Assembly (NCBI GenBank): GCA_032209605.1
Contig: JASFXZ010000003.1
Span: 34,870,762-34,934,761, forward strand
Direction: 5' to 3'
Length of the DNA: 64,000 nt
Source: Mactromeris polynyma
Lineage: Eukaryota > Mollusca > Bivalvia > Venerida > Mactridae
The number at the start of each line of letters is the position of its first letter. The first letter of the stretch is position 1. Positions 13,085-25,877 of the stretch are shown here, piece by piece. A program made the position numbers and the translations under genes. The notes under the pieces were generated by a model that saw only the letters and a program-made list of their open reading frames with translations, did not search any database and was not told where the DNA came from.

Positions 13085-15890
13085 AGGTCGCTGCACTTAC
13101 TTGGTTAATGAGGTCGCAGTACTTCGTATAATTATGTGTCGCTGTATTCAGTATATGTGTCGCTTTATATAGTACGGGGTCGCTGTATTCAGTAAATGTG
13201 TCGCTATATTTAGTATGTGGGTCGCTGTATTTAGTATATGTGTCGCTGTATTTAGTATATGGGTCGCAGTATTTAGTATATGGGTCGCTTTATTCAGTAT
13301 ATGTGTCGCTGCATTTAGTATATGGGTCGCTGTAATCAGTATATGTGTCGCTGTATTTAGTATGTAGGTCGCTGTATTCAGTACATGTGTCGCTGTATTC
13401 AGTATATGGGTCGCTGTATTCAGTAATTGTGTCGCTGTATTCAGTATGTGGGTAGCTGTATTCAGTATATGTGTCGCTGTATTTAGTATGTGGGTCTATG
13501 TATTCAGTACATGTGTCGCTGTATTCAGTATGTTGGTTGCTGTATACAGTATATGTGTCGCTGTATTCAGTATGTGGGTCGCTGTATTTAGTATATGTGT
13601 CGCTGTATTTAGTATATGTGTCACTGTATTCAGTATGTGGGTCGCTGTATTTAGTATATGTGTCGCTGTATTTAGTATATGTGTCGCTGTATTTAGTATA
13701 TGTGTCGCTGTATTTAGTATATGTGTCGATGTATTCAGTATATGTGTCGCTGAATTTTGTATATGTGTCGCTGTATTTAGTATATGTGTCGCTGTATTTA
13801 GTATATGTGTCGCTGTATTTAGTATATGGGTAGCCGTTCTCAGTATATGAGTAGCTGTACTCAGTATATGAGTAGCTGTACTCAGTATATGGGTAGCTGT
13901 ACTCAGTATATGGGTAGCTGTACTCAGTATACGGGTAGCTGTACTCAGTATATGGGTAGCTGTACTCAGTATATGAGTAGCTTCACTCAGTATACCAGTA
14001 GCTTCACTCAGTATATGAGTAGCTGTACTCAGTATATGGGTAGCTGTACTCAGTATACGAGTAGCTTCACTCAGTATATGAGTAGCTGTACTCAGTATAT
14101 GTGTCGCTGTATTTAGTATATGTGTCGCTGTATTTAGTATATGGGTAGCTGTTCTCAGTATACGAGTAGCTTCACTCAGTATATGGGTAGCTTCACTCAG
14201 TATATGGGTAGCTGTACTCAGTATATGAGTAGCTTCACTCAGTATATGGGTAGCTGTACTCAGGATATGGGTAGCTGTACTCAGTATATGGGTAGCTGTA
14301 CTCAGTATACGAGTAGCTGTACTCAGTATATGAGTAGCTTCACTCAGTATACCAGTAGCTTCACTCAGTATATGAGTAGCTGTACTCAGTATATGGGTAG
14401 CTGTACTCAGTATATGTGTCGCTGTATTCAGTATGTGGGTCGCTGTATTTAGTATATGTGTCGCTGTATTTAGTATATGTGTCACTGTATTCAGTATGTG
14501 GGTCGCTGTATTTAGTATATGTGTCGCTGTATTTAGTATATGTGTCGCTGTATTTAGTATATGTGTCGCTGTATTTAGTATATGTGTCGATGTATTCAGT
14601 ATATGTGTCGCTGAATTTTGTATATGTGTCGCTGTATTTAGTATATGTGTCGCTGTATTTAGTATATGTGTCGCTGTATCTAGTATATGGGTAGCTGTTC
14701 TCAGTATATGAGTAGCTGTACTCAGTATATGAGTAGCTGTACTCAGTATATGAGTAGCTGTACTCAGTATATGGGTAGCTGTACTCAGTATATGGGTAGC
14801 TGTACTCAGTAAACGGGTAGCTGTACTCAGTATATGGGTAGCTGTACTCAGTATATGAGTAGCTTCACTCAGTATACCAGTAGCTTCACTCAGTATATGA
14901 GTAGCTGTACTCAGTATATGGGTAGCTGTACTCAGTATACGAGTAGCTTCACTCAGTATATGAGTAGCTGTACTCAGTATATGTGTCGCTGTATTTAGTA
15001 TATGTGTCGCTGTATTTAGTATATGGGTAGCTGTTCTCAGTATATGAGTAGCTGTACTCAGTATATGAGTAGCTGTACTCAGTATATGAGTAGCTGTACT
15101 CAGTATATGGGTAGCTGTACTCAGTATATGGGTAGCTGTACTCAGTATACGGGTAGCTGTACTCAGTATATGGGTAGCTGTACTCAGTATATGAGTAGCT
15201 GTACTCAGTATACGAGTAGCTTCACTCAGTATATGAGTAGCTGTACTCAGTATATGGGTAGCTGTACTCAGTATACGAGTAGCTTCACTCAGTATATGAG
15301 TAGCTGTACTCAGTATATTGGTAGCTGTTCTCAGTATACGAGTAGCTTCACTCAGTATATGGGTAGCTGTACTCAGTATATGGGTAGCTGTACTCAGTAT
15401 ATGAGTAGCTTCACTCAGTATATGGGTAGCTGTACTCAGGATATGGGTAGCTGTACTCAGTATATGGGTAGCTGTACTCAGTATACGAGTAGCTTCACTC
15501 AGTATATGAGTAGCTTCACTCAGTATATGAGTAGCTTCACTCAGTATATGAGTAGCTGTTCTCAGTATATGGGTAGCTGTATTCAGTATATGAGTAGCTG
15601 TACTCAGTATATGAGTAGCTGTTCTCATTATATGGGTAGCTGTATTCAGTATATGAGTAGCTGCACTCAGAATATGGCTCACTTTATTCAGTATACGGGT
15701 CAATATATTCAGTATACGTCTAACTGTACTCAGTATACGGGTCAATGTACTCAGTATATGGGTAGCTGTACTCAATATACGGATCCATAAGCTCAGTATA
15801 CGAATCACAGTGCTCAGTGTTCGGGTAGCTGTACAGAATATATGGGTAGCTGGTCTCAGTATAGGAGTGCCTTACATACTCAGTATAATG
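13085..15890. repeat. 21-bp satellite array, about 130 copies
   Basis: Two main unit types alternate in blocks: TATGTGTCGCTGTATTTAGTA-like and TATGAGTAGCTGTACTCAGTA-like units, with a CTTCACTCAG subtype. The left ~350 bp and right ~150 bp edges are more diverged. A higher-order period of 861 bp (41 units) is visible: CTGAATTTTG at 13750 and 14611. A second long-range copy at 1176 bp (56 units) links CAGGATATGG at 14261 and 15437. Because 21 is 7 codons and stops are rare, long seven-residue-periodic frames occur on both strands, including 770 codons on the minus strand. No flanking splice or start context supports expression, so I do not call a protein. Confidence 0.96.
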
Positions 15891-16340
15891 TTTTTGTTTT
15901 CTCATTTGCCCACTAACTTGGTCGAGTACCATTCACGGAAGCTAATCTTCGTATGTATGAACTGTTGAAATCTCACGATGTTGTTTAGTTACATGTAAAT
16001 ACATAAACTTAAATATGGACGAAACATACGTGTGAAACAGCTCTCTATATGTAACTGAGAGTCAAGTGTAGTTCTCGTACCTATATCGCCTAATATGTCC
16101 TAGAAAATAGCCGCATTTGCCAATATTAGAAAATTGTTAAAACTGCATATTATAGCAAGGTGAAATGTACTGTCCTTTGACTAATACTGCTATAATTTTG
16201 TAAAAATGTTGAAAAATAATGAAGTTATTTGAACTTTAGTACTGTCAAATTGTACATGTTGTCCGGTAAATCAGGCTAATTGTACAAGAGTTAATTTTGC
16301 AAAAGAAACACATATATACAAAGATAATAATCAAATCTGC
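15891..16340. other. Intergenic DNA, nothing recognised
   Basis: AT-rich sequence between the 21-bp satellite and a small TIR element. No gene or RNA seen. Confidence 0.5.
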
Positions 16341-16490
16341 CTCACGCTATCGAGATTTTTTCCAAAAAAAACATAAAATTAAGTTTTTATTCCAAAAAAG
16401 CAACTACAGAAACAATGGGTGAGTATGGAAAATCTAGTTTTTTAAATATTTTTATTGATAAAATATTGGAAAAAAACTCGATAGCATGAG
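16341..16490. mobile_element. Small TIR/foldback element
   Basis: CTCACGCTATCGAGATTTTT at the left and, inverted, AAAAACTCGATAGCATGAG at the right form terminal inverted repeats about 28 bp long around a 150-bp non-coding unit rich in A/T runs. The size and ends fit a MITE. I saw no second copy in this window. Confidence 0.6.
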
Positions 16491-16708
16491 CTATTATACT
16501 TTCTCTCCTTTCCAAAAATACTTTTGAAATTAAAATATACTTGACAGCATTTGTGTGCATTTACCGGAATGTAAAACATCATCAAAAGTCATTCTACATG
16601 TACAAATTTACTATACTGTGTATAGAGTTAATCCATAAATGTGTATATTAATAAACTTGTCAAAACATGGCAAGGAGTAATATATTTAACACAGTGTGTG
16701 ACTACATA

Positions 16709-17625
16709 GGGGAGACCGGGGCACAATGTTACACGGGGTAAAGTGTTACGTTTAAATTTTCAAACAAATGACGTTATTTATTACATCATAACCATTGTAG
16801 TTTAAAGTACTTTTGGTGTAGCCATTTTATCTGATCGGTCGTGGACATTTCCAGTCGATAATAAAGTATCAGTGATAAGTCAACGCATATCCGGTTATGT
16901 AAGTAAATTTTCATAAATTTGGAAAATATCGATTTCCTTTAAATTCATGACTTTGCTGATAATTTAGCTTATATGTTACATTAGGGTACGTTATAGGCAT
17001 GACGTCGCAGAATGAATCGTGATCCGGTCTACCTTGGTTTTTACCCAAGGATGTTTGTATTTCCATCAGATTGTTAGGGGCAATGTGTTACATGATACCC
17101 GGGGCATAGCGTTACAATGTAACACTATGCCCCGTGTACATGCCAACATATATCTAGCTACAGAAAACTACCACTGAATATTTGTAAACTTACGTTTAAT
17201 ATGTTTTACTGTTGATAACGTATAGATCTACTTTTAACTTAACATTAAATTATCATTATTCAATAGAGATCTCAAGTACAAATAATTAGATCTGTCAATT
17301 ATTGTCTTTGTAGAATGGTTCGAAACTAAAAAAGAAAACACCGCCAGGAACGTTCATGCAGATGTCATTAAAGGGGGATTTAACGATGTAGTATATATGG
17401 ACAAAGTATCCGATCAGTTGCCAAACAGATTAAAATCAACCCCATGACATCAAAAAGCAAATAAATATGGAACTGATAATTTTGATAGCTTCTCAGATCG
17501 ATATTTTGAGCCAGTTTTAACAGATGCCCATGAGAACATGTTGCAACGTTATCTAAAAACTGCACGTAATGTGTATTTTGGTCTGAGCCCCAATGAAGTC
17601 CGTGTCTTAGCCTTTCTCATCCGGG
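16709..17625 (+). pseudogene. Decayed pogo-like DNA transposon, left end and transposase 5' fragment
   Basis: The left terminus is TA|GGGGAGACCGGGGCACAATG at 16707. The same terminus, inverted, ends another element at 58667. Inside are several copies of a GGGGCAWARYGTTACA motif, including a head-to-head pair near 17101-17136. After an acceptor-like CTTTGTAG, a frame starts at 17315 with MVRN and, after a one-base lesion, continues KKKTPPGTF; further on, translation of about 17515-17615 gives LTDAHENMLQRYL and VYFGLSPNEVRVLAF. These resemble the N-terminal helix-turn-helix region of pogo/Tigger/Jerky-like transposases. Stops and frameshifts lie between the pieces and the catalytic part is missing; the copy breaks off where the 34-bp array begins. 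Confidence 0.65.
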
Positions 17626-17662
17626 GTTGGGACTGTATATGGCGGAGATACAGAACATGTGT

Positions 17663-18043
17663 GACATGTCTATAATATGGCAGTAGCCACGAAAGTCACA
17701 TGTCTGTAATATTGTAGTAGCCACGAAAGTCACATGTCTATAATACGGCGGTAGCCACGAAAGTCACATGTCTGTAATATTGTAGTAGCCACGAAAGTCA
17801 CATATCTGTAATATGATAGTAGCCACGAAAGTCACATGTCTATAATATGGCAGTAGCCACGAAAGTCACATGTCTATAATACGGCGGTAGCCACGAAAGT
17901 CACATGTCTGTAATATTGTAGTAGCCACGAAAGTCACATGTCTATAATACGGCGGTAGCCACGAAAGTCACATGTCTATAATATGGCAGTAGCCACGAAA
18001 GTCACATGTCTATAATATGGTAGTAGCCACGAAAGTCACATGT
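17663..18043. repeat. 34-bp minisatellite, about 11 copies
   Basis: Units of the type GTCACATGTCTATAATATGG followed by CAGTAGCCACGAAA repeat with exact 34-bp spacing (CCAC at 17687 and 17721). Variants alternate between ATATGGCAG, ATATTGTAG and ATACGGCGG. The array follows directly after the broken pogo-like element. Confidence 0.95.
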
Positions 18044-18054
18044 AACTCTACCTG

Positions 18055-21000
18055 GCTTGGCGACCATTCAAAACAACAGTAGCCTCCCTTCTTTCGAAAT
18101 GGTGGAAATTAACAGCACGGATTTCCCCTTGATTTCAAAATGGTTGATATTCCGCGAAAATGGCAGTAATTTTTGACATCAGGGGACATTAATCATGTCT
18201 AAAATTACATCCATTTTGTAGTAAAGGGACATTACCCTCATTCATAATAGCGGCCATTTTAAAGGAGAGGGCATAATTCTACGTTCTAGGCGACCACTCG
18301 AAACAAAAGTAGCATCCCTTCTTTCAAAATGGTGGAATATTACAGCATGGATTACTTCCTCAGATTTCAAAATGGTGGATATTCCGCAAATATATCTGCT
18401 TTTTGACATCAGGGGACATCACTCATGTCTTAAATTGCATCCATTTTGAAATAAAGGGACATTACTCTCATTCATAATAGCGGCCATTTTAAAGGGGGGG
18501 GGGGGGGCATAATTCTATGTTCTAGGCGACCATTCGAAACAAGAGAAGCCGCCCTACTTTCAAAATGGCGGAAATTTACAGCATGGATTACTTCCCTGAT
18601 TTCAAAATGGTTGATAGTCCGCGAAAATGGCAGCCATTTTGACATCAGGGGACATAAATCATGTCTAAAATTGCATCCATTTTGTAATAAAGGGACATTA
18701 CTCTCATTCATAATTGCGGCCATTTTTAAGCAGGATGCGTAATTCTACCTTGCTTCGCGACCATTCGAAACAAGAGTAGCCTCCCTTCTTTCAAAATGGT
18801 GGAAATTCAGCACGGATTACTTCCCCTGATTTCAAAATGGTTGATATTCCGCGAAAATGGCAGCCATTTTGACATCAGGGGACATAAATCATGTCTAAAA
18901 TTGCATCCATTTTGTAATAAAGGGACATTACTCTCATTCATAATAGCGGCCATTTTTAAGCAGGATGCATAACTCTACCTTGCTTGGCGACCATTCGAAA
19001 CAAGAGTAGCCTCCCTTCTTTCAAAATGGTGGAAATTCAGCACGGATTACTTCCCCTGATTTCAAAATGGTTGATATTCCGCGAAAATGGCAGCCATTTT
19101 GACATCAGGGGACATAAATCATGTCTAAAATTGTATTCATTTTGTAATAAAGGGACATTACTCTCATTCATAATAGCGGCCATTTTAAAGCAGGATGCAT
19201 AACTCTACCTTTCATGCGACCATTCGAAACAAGAGTAATGTCCCTTTATTACAAAATGGTGGAAATTAACAGCACGGATTACCTCCCCTGATTTCAAAAT
19301 GGTTGATATTCCGCGAAAATAGCAGCCATTTTGACATCAGGGGACATAAATCATGCCTAAAATTGCATCCATTTTGTAATAAAGGGACATTACTCTCATT
19401 CATTATAGCGGCCATTTTAAACAGGGCGCATAACTGTACCTTTTAGGCGACCATTCGAAACAAGAGTAGCCTCCCTTCTTTCAAAATGGCGGAAATTAAC
19501 AGCATGGATTACTTCCCCTGATTTCAAAATGGTGGATAGTTCGCGAACATTGTTACCATTTTGACATCAGGGGACATAAATCATGTCTTAAAAGGCATCC
19601 ATTTTGAAATAAAGGGACATTACACTCATTCATAAAAGCGGTCATTTAAATGCAGGAGGCATAACTCTACCATGCTTGGAGACCATTCGAAACAAGAGTA
19701 CCTCCATTCTTTCAAAATGGCGGAAATTTACAGCATGGATTACCTCCCCTGATTTCAAAATGGTTGATATTCCGCGAAAATAGCAGCCATTTTGACATCA
19801 GGGGACATAAATCATGTCTAAAATTGCATCCATTTTGTAATAAAGGGACATTACTCTCATTCATAATAGCGGCCATTTTTAAGCAGGATGGATAACTCTA
19901 CCTTGCTTGGCGACCATTCGAAACAAGAGTAGCCTCCCTTCTTTCAAAATGGTGGAAATTAACAGCACGGATTACTTCCCCTGATTTCAAAATGGTTGAT
20001 ATTCCGCGAAAATGGCAGCCATTATGACATCAAGGGACATAAATCATGTCTAAAATTGCATCCATTTTGTAATAAAGGGACATTACTCTCATTCATAATA
20101 GCGGCCATTTTTAAGCAGGATGCATAACTCTACCTTGCTCGGCGACCATTCGAAACAAGAGTAGCCTCCCTTCTTTCAAAATGGTGGAAATTAACAGCAC
20201 GGATTACTTCCCCTGATTTCAAAATGGTTGATATTCCGCGAAAATGGCAGCCATTTTGACATCAGGGGACATAAATCATGTCTAAAATTGTATTCATTTT
20301 GTAATAAAGGGACATTACTCTCATTCATAATAGCGGCCATTTTAAAGCAGGATGCATAACTCTACCTTTCATGCGACCATTCGAAACAAGAGTAATGTCC
20401 CTTTATTACAAAATGGTGGAAATTAACAGCACGGATTACCTCCCCTGATTTCAAAATGGTTGATATTCCGCGAAAATAGCAGCCATTTTGACATCAGGGG
20501 ACATAAATCATGTCTAAAATTGTATTCATTTTGTAATAAAGGGACATTACTCTCATTCATAATAGCGGCCATTTTAAAGCAGGATGCATAACTCTACCTT
20601 TCATGCGACCATTCGAAACAAGAGTAATGTCCCTTTATTACAAAATGGTGGAAATTAACAGCACGGATTACCTCCCCTGATTTCAAAATGGTTGATATTC
20701 CGCGAAAATAGCAGCCATTTTGACATCAGGGGACATAAATCATGTCTAAAATTGCATCCATTTTGTAATAAAGGGACATTACTATCATTCATAATAGCGG
20801 CCATTTTTAAGCAGGATGCATAACTCTACCTTGCTTGGCGACCATTCGAAACAAGAGTAGCCTCCCTTCTTTCAAAATGGTGGAAATTAACAGCACGGAT
20901 TACTTCCCCTGATTTCAAAATGGTTGATATTCCGCGAAAATAGCAGCCATTTTTACATCAGGGGACATAAATCATGTCTAAAATTGCATCCATTTTGTAA

Positions 21001-21800
21001 TAAAGGGACATTACTCTCATTCATAATAGCGGCCATTTTTAAGCAGGATGCATAACTCTACCTTGCTTGGCGACCATTCGAAACAAGAGTAGCCTCCCTT
21101 CTTTCAAAATGGTGGAAATTAACAGCACGGATTACTTCCCCTGATTTCAAAATGGTTGATATTCCGCGAAAATGGCAGCCATTATGACATCAAGGGACAT
21201 AAATCATGTCTAAAATTGCATCCATTTTGTAATAAAGGGACATTACTCTCATTCATAATAGCGGCCATTTTTAAGCAGGATGCATAACTCTACCTTTTAG
21301 GCTACCATTCGAAACAAGAGTAGCCTCCCTTCTTTCAAAATGGTGGAAATTTACTGCACAGATTACTTCCCCTGATTTCAAAATGGTTGATATTCCGTGA
21401 AAATGGCAGCCATTTTGACATCAAGGGACATAAATCATGTCTAAAATTGCATCCATTTTTGTAATAAAGGGACATTACTCTCATTCATTATTGCGGCCAT
21501 TTTTAAGCAGGATGCGTAACTCTACCTTGCTTGGCGACCATTCGAAACAAGAGTAGCATCCCTTCTTTCAAAATGGTGGAAATTTACTGCACGGATTACT
21601 TCCCCTGATTTCAAAATGGTTGATATTCCGCGAAGATGGCAGCCATTTAGAATTCAGGGGACATAAATCATGTCTAAAATTGCATCCATTTTGTAATAAA
21701 GGGACATTACTCTCATTCATAATAGCGGCCATTTTAAGCAGGGGGCATAACTGTACCTTTTAGGCGACCATTCTAAACAAGAGTAGCATCCCTTCTCCCC
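18055..21800. repeat. 230-bp satellite, about 16 units, with internal palindromes
   Basis: CGACCATTCGAAAC marks each unit and recurs at about 230-bp spacing (18291, 18527, 18758, 18988, 19217 and onward to 21764). Every unit contains an imperfect hairpin: TCCCCTGATTTCAAAATGG facing CCATTTTGACATCAGGGGA across about 23 bp. A second outer pair joins CCCTTCTTTCAAAATGG to CCATTTTGTAATAAAGGG. At least three units (near 19233, 20391 and 20625) carry AATGTCCCTTTATTACAAAA in place of the usual left arm, which is the exact inverse of the right arm. Later units are more uniform than the first three. Open frames in this stretch are artefacts of the repeat. Confidence 0.95.
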
Positions 21801-24198
21801 TGCTTTAGATGTGGCAGAACTTCATAGGCGAGTTAGCCCCTTTGACAACTGGGGACACATAAGTCTAGCCCTATTTGGCCACCAATACTTGACAATCCAT
21901 ATATTATCCAAAGGCTGCTTCATTTAATCGATGGCAGGCCTTGGTAGTCTTTTGTAACTTGCAACTGTCTATCATACTTAACCGCTGTCATCAACTGTGG
22001 GTCAATACTTTCAATCATAGAATAAGCCATGTGATCGGTGAAAAACTCTTCATCTTATGATGAAGAAACCAATTAATGGTTTGTATTTGATCTATCAAAA
22101 ATGTGAACTAAAACCCATAGATGATGGAGCAGTTAAGAGAATAGATCAGTCATGGATGTCAGTGGGTGGTTATAGTAAGTAGATAGCAATAAGTAAGACC
22201 AACAAGATGCAACAAATTATATCTGGTCACTTCTACGGACCATGGTCGTCCTTTATGGACAAAACACACATAATATACAAGATTTCACAATGGAAAGTAC
22301 ATAAATTGTCTATTTTCTAACACAAAAGTCTTCTGGTCCATGTTGAAACATATCATTCATGCCTAATATGTCACTTTTTGTTATTTAATAACGTTCAAAA
22401 ATAAACCATTCATTCTGGACAACCATTCATTGACGGGACAAATGCACCAATTTGATAAAGTTGTTTGATGAGATTCATTCCATACCTGAAATATAAAAAA
22501 GTATGTTCTTAAAACTTTTTTATCAAAATTAGTCCACTTTCATGTCTCAACTTTGTCACAATTAACACAGCTATATCTCAAATAACAAAGTGGGTTAGGG
22601 TTAGGACCTTGTTTATTCGACAACCTTCTGTCCAAATACTATAATCGGAAATAAATATCAGGTCCTTATGTCTCTTCTTCTGAGCATCAAATTGAAATGG
22701 GCTATTTGAAACCAAGTATTACTTAAAATTTTGAACCGGATGAATTTGAATGAATGAGGTCCGACTGTAAATTACTATAGCTGTATTTAATTGCTAAGTG
22801 TATAAGTATCATGAGAAAAGCAAATTGAGCCAAGTCATTGCTGATGCCAAGGCATGATGGGAAAATATGTCTGCTTATTAAAATGCAAGAAACAACCTAG
22901 TACAATTATCATTCAAGACAAAATCCAACATTTTTCATCAAAACAACTATAGTTTGGTGATAATATTTAGCTACTTAAATGTCTAACTGACAGACTTGAC
23001 TTTAATGAATATCTTTCAAATAAATTTGGGAAATTCATTAGTGAACCCAAAGGGGTTCAAACCTATGACCCCTATGACGTCAGCACCTAGCACTGAAGAA
23101 ACTGCAACCATACCCACTATGCCACCGAAGAAACCTCAAAAACGGTTATTCAAATGACGCTGATATGGTTGTCGTTACTTCAGTACATGGTATATACGGT
23201 GTGTCTGACATCTTGAGATAATTTTCAGCTACTATTTTACTATAACTATTGTATAGAGAATACATTTCTGTATGTTAATAATTTAAGTTATAAAAGTGAT
23301 GGCAAATCATCAATATACATTGTACATTACCTCTGACCATGACAATGGCATTAGTGTCTACATAGACTGAACTCAAAGGACATTTACAAAAGAACTCATC
23401 AAGAATGACTACTTGATTACGCGTAATTGCAAATGTCAGTATATGTACCAACTGTGTGTTAATCTACTAATGCAATAAATGTTTGTATTCTCGTTCGACA
23501 AACCATTCGGAGTATTTTCCGGTTAACTAGTTTACAAAATAACTGATTATTCCCATCCCTAATTATTCTACTACATGTATTTACTTTTTAAAGTAAGTCA
23601 GTCAATATTGTGGTTAATTAATCAACAAGCCCCAGTTATTTTTTACTGTAATCTCAGTGGCAAAGAATTTATCAAATTTGTGTTAATTTTCTCTATTATT
23701 ATTTTTCCCCATCATTTTGTACAAGAAATTTTTTTGATAATAAACATATTTCTGTATTTTTAGCTTTTGCTTTAATTTTAGTGTGAATCTGCAATCCATC
23801 AATGCCCACGGCCAGAGATTATAAACTTGAGATCAGTTGCTGTACTCAAAGCTTCTTTTCAGTCACAACTTATTTTGTCAAAGACTGGTAGATATTTTGT
23901 TAAATGTTTCAGTAACTTTTTAGGTTAATTATTTATGTTATATGGCAATTACGGCATGATCAATTATAAAACAACCCACAAAACAAGATTTGAAATCAAT
24001 CTCAAGTTTTATAACCTCAGACAAAGGAGTTCATTTGAAATATTCCACTATTATTTGTCACAGTATTTGACCTTAGAAAGCCAGTCTTCTTTGAAGTGAT
24101 GTCTAATGTTGGAAAATGTTCTTGAATGATCTTGAACAGAATGCAAGTTGTCTCCCTTTAATCAATTATTTGACATTTTGTTCAATATTTTATATTAC
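21801..24198. other. Intergenic or intronic DNA with little recognisable
   Basis: AT-rich and mostly single-copy. It contains the tRNA-like fragment at 23.04 kb. The only other hint is a minus-strand open segment ending in a donor-like site at 23326-23330 (peptide around VYVDTNAIVMVR), too short to call. Confidence 0.4.
23038..23135 (-). mobile_element. Degenerate tRNA-derived SINE head (minus strand)
   Basis: On the minus strand, GGTGGCATAGTGGGTATGG resembles an A box and, about 45 bp later, TAGGTTTGAACCCC resembles a B box (GGTTCGAATCC). Spacing fits a tRNA-like RNA polymerase III promoter. The fold is poor, so I read it as a SINE remnant rather than a tRNA gene. Confidence 0.35.
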
Positions 24199-24291
24199 CT
24201 TATTCAGTAAATCAACATGCAGCAACAACACAACCAAGTACACATACATGGCTTTGTGTAACACTACATGGATCATCATTGTCTTTTGATC
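24199..24291 (-). CDS. Candidate exon, unidentified protein (tentative)
   Basis: On the minus strand a good acceptor (GATTTCTTTTTCAG) precedes 93 bases, followed by a good donor (AAG|GTAATA). Two readings are open: phase 0 gives 31 codons with no stop; entering with two bases gives SKDNDDPCSVTQSH followed by CVLGCVVAAC and a stop. The second phase would match the phase-1 end of the candidate exon at 31689-31772, so this could be the last coding exon of a minus-strand gene. I recognise no family. Evidence is splice context only. Confidence 0.25.
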
Positions 24292-24548
24292 CTGAAAAAG
24301 AAATCACAGATAAATAAGTTATGCCTATTTTTACAATGTAGTAGGCATTCACTGTAAAGATTGCCACGGTTTTGAGGTATGAAAACATCACATTGGAAAG
24401 TGACAGGTGAACAAATGATATCAGCCTTATACAGATGGACTCTAAGCATACTCAGCACTTGGCAACACCATCTGTCCCTGAATTTTAAAAAGACAACTCT
24501 ACAGGTAGACAGTCTGATAATGAAGAAAATGAGACTTAAACCTATATA

Positions 24549-24724
24549 CAGTAAACTCTCATTAATAAGACCACCTTTAGAACCCTTGAAAACTGGTCTT
24601 CATATTGATATGGTCATAATATCGAGGTTGAACAAAGAGCAAAACAGTGAAAATGGACTTGCATATTGTGTTCTTAATTTTGAGGTGTTCTAAATATCGG
24701 TGGTCTTTAAGTGAGGTTTTACTG
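24549..24724. mobile_element. MITE, CAGTAAAACCTC family, copy 2
   Basis: Ends are CAGTAAACTCTC and GAGGTTTTACTG with TA on each side. The interior shares GGTTGAACAAAGAGCAAAAC with copy 1 at 8591. It lies within a short open frame that has no other support. Confidence 0.8.
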
Positions 24725-25277
24725 TATTTGATAATACATGCATTAAAGTTTATCAACTGAAGTTTTTATCAAACTACTAAGCATTACGACATACTATACA
24801 ACTTTATCTTAGTATTTTCACAATCATATTTATTAAATATCATGGAATTTTTGTATCATATTTTGAATTTCATTATTAAACTTATTTATTGTACATATTA
24901 ATACAGAATTATACTGACTGTAATAAATGCTGTTTTATTATTAGATACATTTACTTATTACATGTACTTTAAAAACTTTAGAAATTCTTAAAGAGAGAGA
25001 ATAAGTTGCTACAGGGCACGCCTGACATACATAAGACAGTGCCTAGAAGAGGTCAACCAAATTTGAAAGTTTAACTGACATCGCTTATTGTTTTAATACT
25101 TTACATCATTAAGATTTAAATCAATACATCAGCATATTGTTCATTTTATATCTGACAAATAACAATTGTTAATGCCAGTCATTGACGTTAATGGCGCGCC
25201 ACCATAGGATGTCGCCTTGCATCTTTTTTTATTGTTGTTTGATGATTAAAAGACATTGACGTCACTTTATAAATTAT
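24725..25277. other. AT-rich DNA, nothing recognised
   Basis: No open frame with splice support, RNA gene or tandem repeat was seen between the two MITEs. Confidence 0.5.
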
Positions 25278-25512
25278 GAGCCCCGCTGTACGATTTCCAA
25301 CCTCCTCTGTAAGCGACGTCATTTCCAGAAAACGTCACAAATGATGTCACTATTTGCGAGTAGGAAACAATATTTACTCCATATTTACTTTGTTTTCATA
25401 GTTCCATATGGGGCAAATACTGTTTACTGTCAGTATAAGGTGATGTAACATGTGACTTTGTCTGAAAATGACGTCACTTATAGAAAAGGTTTGAAATTGT
25501 ACAGCGTTGCTC
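25278..25512. mobile_element. TGACGTCA-bearing MITE, copy B (best preserved)
   Basis: 235 bp with TIRs GAGCCCCGCTGTACGATTTC at the left and, inverted, GAAATTGTACAGCGTTGCTC at the right, extending inward through CCAACCTCCTCTGTAAGCGACGTCA. It is non-coding, with several GACGTCA motifs. Copies A and C are at 10238 and 28221. Confidence 0.85.
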
Positions 25513-25877
25513 ATATGTTGTTGTTTAAATACTGAGCTTGAATTTATTAAATTGCTTTAGTGATTTTGAATGATGCACTGTAGTGGGTGCAACATTTTTA
25601 GTTTCTGTTAACAGTGTTATTTATATCATATATTACATTAAAGTTTCATATAAGTCATCTTCATAATATACAATATAGTAACTACAAGAATGCAGTTTGT
25701 GTGTAAATCTAGTTCCATCTATTAGTAGTTATATTTTCATAGAAGTACACTTAGCAAAAGTTATAAGTACTCCGATTTCATATTTAGGATATTGTTACTA
25801 AATATGAATATATCCAATAGAAATTTCACACACAGAAAGACCAATATTATTATCTGTAATGCTTCTACTAATTATCA
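25513..25877. other. AT-rich DNA, nothing recognised
   Basis: Spacer between a MITE and a foldback element. No feature seen. Confidence 0.5.

Noticed and set aside
13496..15808. 770-codon minus-strand frame with HILSTAT repeats
   Set aside because: It is the reading of a 21-bp satellite; frames on the opposite strand are open as well, so openness carries no weight as evidence of coding.
17663..18043. Regularly spaced 34-bp repeats that could suggest a CRISPR array
   Set aside because: The units are directly joined with no unique spacers, and the sequence is clearly eukaryotic.
22590..22612. Telomere-like GGGTTAGGGTTAGG
   Set aside because: There are only about two and a half copies, which is easily chance in AT-rich DNA, and no subtelomeric context is present.
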